Shown one piece after another: positions 1 through 7,094 of a DNA stretch of 9,530 nt; the first letter of the stretch is position 1; every line of letters begins with the position of its first letter. The position numbers and the translations under genes were made by a program. The notes beneath the pieces are model-generated. The model was not told where the DNA came from. It searched no databases and saw only the letters and a list, made by a program, of their open reading frames with translations. This stretch comes from UBA3210 sp963623095 (GTDB taxonomy: Bacteria > Bacillota_I > Bacilli_A > RFN20 > CAG-449), in the NCBI GenBank assembly GCA_963623095.1, contig CAVFKD010000041.1, positions 1-9,530 of the forward strand, read 5' to 3'.

Positions 1-2061
1 ATCAATAATAATATTCTTATCAATTAAAGAAATATCATTAAATAAATCATTAATATTGATATTTAATGAATTTACATCAATATCTAATGAAGAAAGAACA
101 TCTAATCCGTTATCTAATAAATCAAAGATTAAAGAAATAATATCTTCATCTAATGAATAAGCTTCTTTAATTTGGTTAATAACATTCTTTAATGAATCTT
201 TATCAAATTTAATATAAGAAGATTCAATATCAAAATAGAATTCATTATTGATGTAATTAATTTTAATAGATATAGGAGAAATAATTTCTAAACTGAAGCA
301 AATAGAATCATCAACCTTTTTATAAGATATATTACCATTTACATTATATGTCTCTTGATCATAGACAATATCAAGATTAAATGATGTAGATATATCTTGG
401 TTTTTAATTAAATTAAATGTATCAATTAATGAATCAATAATTGATTTTAAATTTACATATTCACTTTCATTGATATCAATATTAAATTCTTCATCTTGGC
501 AAATAACAATATTATTATTTTCTTCAGTTTTAGAATCTAAAATTAAGTTATGATTTATTAAATTTAATTCTAAGTCATAATTAAATTTATTTGAACTTAT
601 AGAAGATAAATCAACTTTTAATGAACTTGAAGTTGTATAAATAGAATTAATAATAGATGCAAAATTAATTGTTTCTAATTCAATTGAAGGTAAATTTAAA
701 TCTGGTAAATAAGTGTTTAATACTTCTTTAGCTTCATCAAGGCTTAAACAAAGTTTAGATTGATCATTTAAATTTAAATATAATTTTTTATTAACGTAAT
801 AGAAAGATATATTTGCACTTATGTTTTTATAAGCAATGGATATTTCTCCTTGTAATGAGCTAGAGGAAATATCTTCTAAATCAGGTTTAACATTGATAGA
901 ACCATTTAAAGTTAATCCTTCAATATTAAAATTATTAAATGAAATATCATAATATCCATTATCTAATGAAGTAGTAATTTCATTAACAACATCAATTAAA
1001 TTTAATGAATCTTGATAATTAACTTCTTCTAAAGATTCTTCATATGGTAATAAAGAAATATTTAATGTATCGTTATAATTTAAAACTAAGTTTTCATCAT
1101 GAGTTAATTTAATTTTTCCATTTAAGATATTGATATTTAATGAATCAACATTAAATTCAATATAATCTTGATAGAAAGATAAATTATCAATGACATTAAC
1201 TAATGTATTAAAGATTTGTTCTATTTCAATAGAAGGTAATTTAGTTTCTAAGTTAACATATTTATTAATTAATGAAATTAAATCACTATATGAAGTATAA
1301 GCTTTAAAATTATCACCAATTTCTACATATAAAATATCTTTATTTCCTTCGATAACTAAATTTATATCTTGAGAATTAATATTTATAACTAAATCAAATT
1401 TATATAAAGGTAATTCACTATTTTTTAAATCAACATAATAATTACCATTTAATCCAAATGGGATAAGTTCATTATTGATAGATAATTCTTTATTAAAGGA
1501 AATACTTCCTTCAAATCCTTTAACATCGACTATTTGTTTTATTTTAGTTGCGATAGGAACAATATTAGTAATTTCAGTAATATCAGAAGGAATTTCTTTA
1601 AATGTTAAATTATTATCTTTAACTACATTAAATACTGCATTTAATGAGTAAGATTCATAATTTAAATTCGCATCTAATCCTAAAATAGATATTGAAGAAT
1701 TATCTTCATAAAGATGTAAGACAATTTTAGATTGATCACTAAATGGAATATTAATATCAACATATGATTCATCTTTAGAAACACTCATTGAAGATATAAT
1801 CTTTGAAACAAATGGATTTTCCATTAAAGCCATTAATGAATCACTTGAGAATAAATCTTGTTCTCCTCCAATAAGAGTAATAACTTCTTTAATTTGATCT
1901 TTGCTTACTAAATAAGAAGAATTATCACTTAGAACATATGCATTAGAATCTGCATAGATAATATCTAATGCATCATTGATATCAACATAATATTTATTAT
2001 TGCTTAGATCTAATTTGATCTTTAAATCCAAATCTTCATCATTTAATTTAACATTACCTTG
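1..2061 (-). repeat. About four degenerate protein repeats of ~182 residues within the surface protein
   Basis: Matching anchor segments recur at regular spacing: KYYVDIN at residue 352, ILYVEIG at 572, KLYLNLN at 755 and EFYFDIE at 936. The last two intervals are 183 and 181 residues. The first is 220 and seems to contain an extra partial element (NYYVDLK at 536). A second anchor follows in the same phase: KLPSIEIE at 603 and NLPSIELE at 785, again 182 apart. After each anchor comes a helix-like segment, then a run of alternating polar and hydrophobic residues typical of beta strands. Another shared phrase is SLNINI (in the second unit and again in the last, incomplete one). The copies are diverged, so this is old duplication and not a slippage-prone tract. 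Confidence 0.7.
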
Positions 2062-3048
2062 TAATTGAAGGTTATTAAATACGCTTAAATCATCTCCTAA
2101 AGAAGAAAGATAATCCATCGCACTTTTCTCTTTTTCTATTTCACCTGTTTCAACTCCAAAATAAGGTTCAAAATATGGTTTTTCAACACATTCTATTGGA
2201 CTATCATAATAAGTAAAAGTTTCTTCAAACTTATCAGAACAGGTTAATCCCCCGAGAATTGGTACTGTATAAACTTCTTCAACAGTTGATTTTTGAATTT
2301 CATAATCATCATTAATCGCGATAGTAAATTTAACTTCACTAAAAATTGGATAAGATGATGCTCCTGCCATATAAGCAACTTCTCTTACATATGCCGCGGT
2401 AGCACTTGTCGCGTCTAATGTATAAGAAAAATAATGTAATCCATCTTCTTTAAAGCCTTCATAAACGCCACTGACAAATGAGTTGTCGTTTATTGCATAA
2501 TTGAAGATATCTCTATTTGTATGACCATAACGGTTCATATAATCTTTTTTTGATAAAGCTTCAACCTGGGATGAAGAATAATCCGCGCCTTCAATTGTAG
2601 GATTATTACCTTGTCTTACTAAATATGAATTTGCATTGGTATATCTTTGTTCACTTTTTTTAACAAATGTCGAAATTGTATTTGTTTGGAAAAATGTATC
2701 TTGATTATTAATAATTCTTCTAGTAGTAACTTGTTGATTATATGGAATACCTGCGACAGAGGCTAAAACATCACCAGAAGAAGATGTAAAAATATATTTA
2801 CTCTCTTTAGCGAATTTAGTATTTGTTGCATACAAAACATTCTTATAAGAATTAGTTTCATCTTCTTTAACGAATTCATCAACTTTCTTAGAAGGCATTT
2901 GAATATATTTATTTAAAATACTCTCATCATTTGTATCAACAACTGATGTAGTTCCTCCCCCGTTGCTAGTAATCATCTTGATAGCGAAGCCTCCTCCGGC
3001 ACCAAGTAAGACTAATCCTGCAACCGCGGCAATTACTCTTTTTTTCAT
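1..3048 (-). CDS. Large repeat-containing secreted or membrane-anchored surface protein, 3' end beyond the window
   Basis: 1016 codons are open from ATG at 3048 to the window edge with no stop, so the C-terminus is missing. The N-terminus starts MKKR, followed by a hydrophobic, glycine-rich stretch (about residues 5-23) and then a G/T/S-rich linker. That fits a Sec signal peptide or a single membrane anchor. There is no lipobox cysteine. Residues about 35-320 form a unique domain with two closely spaced cysteines (C270, C287) that could form a disulfide. From about residue 330 onward the chain consists of degenerate repeats, with strand-like segments alternating with short helices. The protein is acidic and rich in Asn, Ser, Ile and Leu. 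The ribosome binding site is weak (AGAAAG about 11 bases upstream), unlike the strong sites of the neighbours. It follows the terminator of the nuclease operon and so is its own transcription unit. I do not recognise the family. A role in surface binding or adhesion is inference from architecture only. Confidence 0.85.
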   Translation of the reverse strand, partial: MKKRVIAAVAGLVLLGAGGGFAIKMITSNGGGTTSVVDTNDESILNKYIQMPSKKVDEFVKEDETNSYKNVLYATNTKFAKESKYIFTSSSGDVLASVAGIPYNQQVTTRRIINNQDTFFQTNTISTFVKKSEQRYTNANSYLVRQGNNPTIEGADYSSSQVEALSKKDYMNRYGHTNRDIFNYAINDNSFVSGVYEGFKEDGLHYFSYTLDATSATAAYVREVAYMAGASSYPIFSEVKFTIAINDDYEIQKSTVEEVYTVPILGGLTCSDKFEETFTYYDSPIECVEKPYFEPYFGVETGEIEKEKSAMDYLSSLGDDLSVFNNLQLQGNVKLNDEDLDLKIKLDLSNNKYYVDINDALDIIYADSNAYVLSDNSSYLVSKDQIKEVITLIGGEQDLFSSDSLMALMENPFVSKIISSMSVSKDESYVDINIPFSDQSKIVLHLYEDNSSISILGLDANLNYESYSLNAVFNVVKDNNLTFKEIPSDITEITNIVPIATKIKQIVDVKGFEGSISFNKELSINNELIPFGLNGNYYVDLKNSELPLYKFDLVININSQDINLVIEGNKDILYVEIGDNFKAYTSYSDLISLINKYVNLETKLPSIEIEQIFNTLVNVIDNLSFYQDYIEFNVDSLNINILNGKIKLTHDENLVLNYNDTLNISLLPYEESLEEVNYQDSLNLIDVVNEITTSLDNGYYDISFNNFNIEGLTLNGSINVKPDLEDISSSSLQGEISIAYKNISANISFYYVNKKLYLNLNDQSKLCLSLDEAKEVLNTYLPDLNLPSIELETINFASIINSIYTTSSSLKVDLSSISSNKFNYDLELNLINHNLILDSKTEENNNIVICQDEEFNIDINESEYVNLKSIIDSLIDTFNLIKNQDISTSFNLDIVYDQETYNVNGNISYKKVDDSICFSLEIISPISIKINYINNEFYFDIESSYIKFDKDSLKNVINQIKEAYSLDEDIISLIFDLLDNGLDVLSSLDIDVNSLNININDLFNDISLIDKNIIID

Positions 3049-3088
3049 AATTAATAATCTTTCTAACAGTCCAAAATACTGCTTTATT

Positions 3089-3138
3089 ATCATATATGAT
3101 TTAAGAAAAAAATAGTACAATAAAATAATTTTATTGTA
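3089..3138 (-). promoter_or_regulatory. 23-bp perfect dyad with possible weak promoter upstream of the surface-protein gene
   Basis: Positions 3116-3126 and 3128-3138 are perfect inverted repeats (arm TACAATAAAAT) around one central base. Between this dyad and the start codon a -10-like TATGAT reads on the minus strand at 3094-3089. The only -35-like sequence, TTGTAC, lies inside the right arm of the dyad, but the spacer would be 20 bases, so the promoter assignment is weak. An operator overlapping the promoter of the surface-protein gene is the simplest reading. An RNA hairpin in a longer leader is an alternative. Confidence 0.4.
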
Positions 3139-3173
3139 AGATAATGGGTAAAATAAAACGTTTTCAAACAAAA

Positions 3174-3200
3174 AAGCCAAGATTATCGTGACCTTGGCTT
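3174..3200 (-). terminator. Intrinsic terminator of the SbcD/SbcC-like operon
   Basis: AAGCCAAG (3174-3181) pairs perfectly with CTTGGCTT (3193-3200) across an 11-base loop. Read on the minus strand, the stem runs directly into a T-rich tract (TTTTTTGTTTG), the usual form of a Rho-independent terminator. It lies about 80 bases beyond the stop of the ATPase gene and separates that operon from the surface-protein gene. Nothing gene-like was seen in the spacer 3201-3280. A second pair of arms, GGGTAAAAT (3146-3154) and ATTTTACCC (3202-3210), encloses the hairpin. Confidence 0.85.
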
Positions 3201-3280
3201 AATTTTACCCTACTATTATTTTAAAACGATTCTTATTAGTACTTTAGTTTAATGTCATAAAGAGGACAAAGATGTTTAAA

Positions 3281-5977
3281 TTATTCCATTTCTATTTTTC
3301 TTGAATCATGGCAAGTAAAATAGATTATTTGCCATTCGGATGATAATTCTTTAATTACATCAATAGCTTTAGAAAGTTTAGAAGGATCTAAGCTTTCAAA
3401 TGGATCATCTAAGATAATACAAGAATCATGATCTTCATATAATGAATCTAAGATTGCGAATCTTAATGCAAGCATCATAATAGTTCTTTCACCTTCAGAT
3501 AAATCTTTTGATTCACGATATTGACCATTAATATCATATTGAATTTCATAATCATAATTCATGCTGATGTTACTACCAATCTTTTCATAGATCTTATTAG
3601 AATATTTAATAAATGATTCTTTAATTGGTGAAATGTATTTAGCTTCCATTTCTGTATTAGCTTCACGTAGTATCTTTTCTGCCTTAGTCGCGATATCTAC
3701 TTTCTTTTTATATACATTAATTAAATCTTCATTTTGAGAAATCTTATCTAACAATAATTCTTTTTGAGATATTCTTTCTTCATTTTGTTCAATTGATTCT
3801 TCTTTAGAAGATAATTCTAGATTCTTTAATTCATGGTTTTTTCTTAATTCTTCTACTTTAGAATCAAAGTCTTCAACAACAAAGCCATTTAAAGAATTCT
3901 CTTCTATAAATTTATTCTTCTTATCTGTTAAATTAATAATATTAGTTTTAGATTGTTTATATGTCTTAGTATCATTAATAACATTATTAGATGTTAATAC
4001 AATATCAGTGACTACATCGATATTATGAGAAGATAATATAGATGTTATCTTATTACTATAATCTTTTAAAACTGATTCATTTGAAGTTTTATTAATATAG
4101 ATTGGATTATATTCTTTATAGAAGTCTAAATCTTTTTTAAGATTATTTAATTGAGCGGTAAAGTCTTCATTCATGTTTAAAGAATATTTCATTAAAATAG
4201 ATTTAATAAAATTGGTTTGTTCAATTTTATTATTTCTATCATTATCTTCTATTTGTTTATTTCTTTGATAATCTTTAGTTAAAGAATTATATTCATCTAG
4301 TTCTTTCTTATAAAGAGTATAAGAATCTTCAATATCAAATGAATAACCAAATTCTAAGAAATATGATTCTAGATTCTCTTTAACCTCATTTAAATCATTT
4401 ATTAATTTATCATTATAAGAATTATCTTCATTATTATCTTTTTCTATTTGACTTAATAATTCTTTCATTCTTACTTCATAAGTACCAAATTCAATTTGAT
4501 ATTTAATAAAGAATGCATTTAATTCACTTTCTAATTTAGAAATAGAATCTTCTAATTCTTTTTTAAAACTTAAATATTTATTTTTCTTATTATTACATAT
4601 GATTAAATAAATACCTAAAGTAAAGATAGTTAATAAGAATTTAACTATAAATGAAGGTTCTTTATATGATGAAGTTAAATTATTTAAAGAAGTATTATAT
4701 TCATTTAATTTAGTTATTTCTCCTTGCATATGTGAAATAACATTTTCTGAAGGATATTCTTTAGATTTTACATTTAAAGATGAAGATTGTTTTTTATAAG
4801 CTAAATAATTTACATAATCTTTTTGTAATATCATTTCTTCTTTAAGATTCTTATTTTCAAATTTAAGTTTTAATTCATTATATTTATCTTCATTAAATGG
4901 AGTTAAATCTTTGATTGATGAAGAAGATAATTTCATATTAGCTTCAAATAAAGAAGAATAATCTTCTTCACTTAATACTTTGTTTTCTAATGATTTTAAT
5001 TTACTAATATCAGAAGCAGTAATCTTAAATGAATTATCAATAGTTTTAGCTTTATTATATTCAGTTAGATATGATTCCAAGGTTTTAACTTCTTCATCAT
5101 TTAATAAATCATGATGGTATTTATCTTCAATAGAAGTAACTATTTCATTTTCTTTACCAATATCTTTTGAAATTGATTCAATAGTTGTTAATTGTCCTTT
5201 TTTAATACTTAAAGATTCATATTTCTTTTGTTCTTCTTCAATATCTTTTAATTCATTTTTAATATTTTCTCTTTCTTCATAAAGAGATTTTAAATTAACT
5301 TCTAATTTATTTAATTCTTCTATTTGGTTTTTATTAGCTTTATTTTGTTCTTGTAATTCTTTGATTTTAAATGGATAAGCATTTTCATTCTTTTTCGCAG
5401 TAGGTTTCTTATCTCTTAAATCATCTAAGATAGAATTAATAGTTTCTTCAAAAGAATTTTCTTTATCTTTATCTAAAACTACATTACCTATTTTCATCTT
5501 GATTGATTCACTTGAAGCAAAATCTAAATCATAAGATGAAATAAAATTACATCTTTTAAATGAATATTCATCAATACCTAATATTAAATTACCTAATAAA
5601 GATGAATCTTCACCTTGTAAAGAAGCTAAATTCTTAGATAAGAAAGATTTTAAGTTAACACCTAAGTGATCATATATTTTTAAAGTATCTTTGGAAGGTG
5701 AATCTCCAAAGGTTCTTTCAATACGATATTCTTGATCATCAATTGAAATAACTAAAGATCCTCCATATATACCACCTTTATATGGTTTATAATGCTTACG
5801 TTCATAAGATTTAGAAGTAGATTTTTCAAGTGAATATAACATTGCTTTAATAAACATGGCAAGAGTTGTTTTACCTTCACCATTATTAATACAAAATGAA
5901 TTTAAGGAAGAATTAAATTCAAATACTTTGTTAGAATAACATCCAAAGTTAGTAATATTAGCTTTTATAATACGCAT
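3281..5977 (-). CDS. SbcC/Rad50-type coiled-coil ATPase with central hydrophobic segment (YhaN-like)
   Basis: The 898-residue protein has split ATPase halves around a long coiled coil. The N-terminal half has the P-loop NNGEGKTT (residues 31-38; the usual first glycine of GxxGxGKT is replaced by I30). The C-terminal half has the ABC signature LSEGE (826-830), Walker B IILDD (854-858) followed by the D-loop SLD, and the switch histidine in FTCHD (H890). Residues about 200-800 are Glu/Lys-rich heptad-like sequence. No CxxC zinc hook is present. Instead residues 443-461 (FIVKFLLTIFTLGIYLIIC) look like a membrane segment near the middle of the coil. Proteins of this superfamily pair with an SbcD/Mre11 nuclease and use ATP to open or reshape DNA ends. 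The gene for such a partner lies one base upstream. The central hydrophobic stretch and P-loop style resemble Bacillus YhaN more than classical SbcC, so membrane association is inferred. The start ATG is supported by a strong ribosome binding site. Confidence 0.88.
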   Translation of the reverse strand: MRIIKANITNFGCYSNKVFEFNSSLNSFCINNGEGKTTLAMFIKAMLYSLEKSTSKSYERKHYKPYKGGIYGGSLVISIDDQEYRIERTFGDSPSKDTLKIYDHLGVNLKSFLSKNLASLQGEDSSLLGNLILGIDEYSFKRCNFISSYDLDFASSESIKMKIGNVVLDKDKENSFEETINSILDDLRDKKPTAKKNENAYPFKIKELQEQNKANKNQIEELNKLEVNLKSLYEERENIKNELKDIEEEQKKYESLSIKKGQLTTIESISKDIGKENEIVTSIEDKYHHDLLNDEEVKTLESYLTEYNKAKTIDNSFKITASDISKLKSLENKVLSEEDYSSLFEANMKLSSSSIKDLTPFNEDKYNELKLKFENKNLKEEMILQKDYVNYLAYKKQSSSLNVKSKEYPSENVISHMQGEITKLNEYNTSLNNLTSSYKEPSFIVKFLLTIFTLGIYLIICNNKKNKYLSFKKELEDSISKLESELNAFFIKYQIEFGTYEVRMKELLSQIEKDNNEDNSYNDKLINDLNEVKENLESYFLEFGYSFDIEDSYTLYKKELDEYNSLTKDYQRNKQIEDNDRNNKIEQTNFIKSILMKYSLNMNEDFTAQLNNLKKDLDFYKEYNPIYINKTSNESVLKDYSNKITSILSSHNIDVVTDIVLTSNNVINDTKTYKQSKTNIINLTDKKNKFIEENSLNGFVVEDFDSKVEELRKNHELKNLELSSKEESIEQNEERISQKELLLDKISQNEDLINVYKKKVDIATKAEKILREANTEMEAKYISPIKESFIKYSNKIYEKIGSNISMNYDYEIQYDINGQYRESKDLSEGERTIMMLALRFAILDSLYEDHDSCIILDDPFESLDPSKLSKAIDVIKELSSEWQIIYFTCHDSRKIEME

Positions 5978-5994
5978 ATTAATATTCCTCCTTC
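5978..5994 (-). promoter_or_regulatory. Ribosome binding site of the ATPase gene, inside the end of the nuclease gene
   Basis: GAAGGAGG (AAGGAGG core at 5993-5987 on the minus strand) lies 9 bases before ATG at 5977 and within the last codons of the upstream gene, whose stop TAA at 5981-5979 is separated from the ATG by one base. This arrangement implies translational coupling and fixes the start of the ATPase gene. Confidence 0.85.
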
Positions 5995-7010
5995 ATTAAT
6001 TTAGATAAACCATAATTAATGATTTGTTCTTTTGTATCTTCATCTAATGAATCATCAGATAAGACTTTATTAATAAACATATTTCTTAATGAATTCTCAT
6101 TTTCATTGACTTCATAAGTTAATTTTAATTTAGATTCATTTTTAACTTCTAAATAATAACGATATTCATTAAACGTAGTCTCTATTTCTTTAGCGTCTAA
6201 TTCAAAATCAGATATACCTACTAACTTTATTTCAGTTAAATTAGGTTTCTTTTCCATTAATCTATTTTTAATAAGAGTTTTTATTTCTACTTCATTCTTA
6301 TTTGTGACATCTATATCAAAGTTTTCAAATTCATAATTAGACATCTTAACAAATGTAGTAGTATTGGTATCTGTATCAAGAACTAATATACCTTTTTCTC
6401 CTGTTTCATCAAATCCTCTTCCCATTACTGAACCAGGATAAGCATATTTACCTTGTCCAATTGAACCTGTAGATCCTTTATGGATATGACCTAAAGCAAA
6501 ATAAGAAATATTTTTAGATTCTAATTTCTTTAAATCAATATAATTATTATCTCTAGAATTAAATATATCACCATGTAACATCATGATATTAAATTTATCA
6601 TTAGTAAAAGAAGGATAATTATATAATAAAGAATTATCTTTATTTAATTCATATCCTATTATTCTTACATTACCTTTAATATAAGATGATACACCTTCAA
6701 ATGTATGTAAATTAGGTATTTCTTCATTACAGTTAGATAATGAATCATGATTACCTCTTATATAATAAAAATCAATATTAGAATTCATTTTAATAGTATC
6801 ATAAAAGAATTTCTTATCTTTGATTTTAACAGCGTTCTTATCAAAGATATCTCCAGACATTAATATTGTATCTATTCCCCTTTTATTAGCGAAATCAACA
6901 ATATTAGTAAAAGCATTTCTTAATTTGTTATTAAGCTCTTCTTTTTTTAAATCTGGTAGACGATCAAATTTAGAACCTATATGTAAATCTGCGAAATGTA
7001 TAATCTTCAT
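5979..7010 (-). CDS. SbcD/Mre11-type metallophosphoesterase DNA exonuclease (YhaO-like)
   Basis: The 343-residue protein carries the full calcineurin-like phosphoesterase motif set: DLHIG (D8, H10), GDIFD (D54), GNHD (N87, H88), LHGD (H146) and GHIH (H175, H177). Those residues bind the two catalytic metal ions, normally manganese in Mre11/SbcD. The segment YPGSVMGRGFDETGEKG (191-207) is typical of the prokaryotic DNA-repair exonuclease branch. The C-terminal part (about 215-343) would be the capping or ATPase-docking region, but it has little recognisable sequence. The protein is likely the nuclease partner of the coiled-coil ATPase encoded immediately downstream, acting on double-strand ends or hairpins. 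ATG at 7010 follows GAGGTGAT, a strong ribosome binding site, and its own promoter lies just upstream. Given the partner's hydrophobic insert, YhaO is a better comparison than SbcD. The length is at the short end for either. Confidence 0.9.
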   Translation of the reverse strand: MKIIHFADLHIGSKFDRLPDLKKEELNNKLRNAFTNIVDFANKRGIDTILMSGDIFDKNAVKIKDKKFFYDTIKMNSNIDFYYIRGNHDSLSNCNEEIPNLHTFEGVSSYIKGNVRIIGYELNKDNSLLYNYPSFTNDKFNIMMLHGDIFNSRDNNYIDLKKLESKNISYFALGHIHKGSTGSIGQGKYAYPGSVMGRGFDETGEKGILVLDTDTNTTTFVKMSNYEFENFDIDVTNKNEVEIKTLIKNRLMEKKPNLTEIKLVGISDFELDAKEIETTFNEYRYYLEVKNESKLKLTYEVNENENSLRNMFINKVLSDDSLDEDTKEQIINYGLSKLMKEEY

Positions 7011-7013
7011 GTT

Positions 7014-7065
7014 ATCACCTCAAAATATCTATAAATATATTACCATTATTTATAAATAATGTTAA
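7014..7065 (-). promoter_or_regulatory. Promoter and ribosome binding site of the nuclease-ATPase operon, with 18-bp palindrome in the spacer
   Basis: On the minus strand TTAACA (7065-7060, five of six matches to the -35 consensus) is followed after exactly 17 bases by TAATAT (7042-7037, four of six to the -10). Initiation would fall near 7030, leaving a leader of about 20 bases with the GAGGTGAT ribosome binding site at 7021-7014. The spacer is almost filled by a perfect 18-bp palindrome (CATTATTTATAAATAATG, 7044-7061), a classic position for a repressor operator. It does not resemble the Gram-positive LexA box (CGAAC-N4-GTTCG). The intergenic region is only 84 bases, so no other signal is needed to explain it. 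Confidence 0.55.
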
Positions 7066-7094
7066 TCACCAATAATTGAAAATGAGGAAGAAAA

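Noticed and set aside
1..2061. DNA-level tandem repeats from the many TCATTAGA/TCTAATGA-like words
   Set aside because: These short words come from frequent Ser-Leu-Asp/Asn codons (TCA TTA GAT/AAT) in a skewed AT-rich gene and are not regularly spaced at DNA level; only the protein-level repeat is supported.
3281..7010. Classical sbcCD gene pair
   Set aside because: The nuclease motifs and gene order fit, but the ATPase lacks the CxxC hook and has a hydrophobic central segment, so the symbols sbcC and sbcD were not assigned.
6820..7059. Plus-strand open frame of 79 codons
   Set aside because: It lies opposite the nuclease gene, whose motifs are certain, and has no ribosome binding site; it is a shadow frame.
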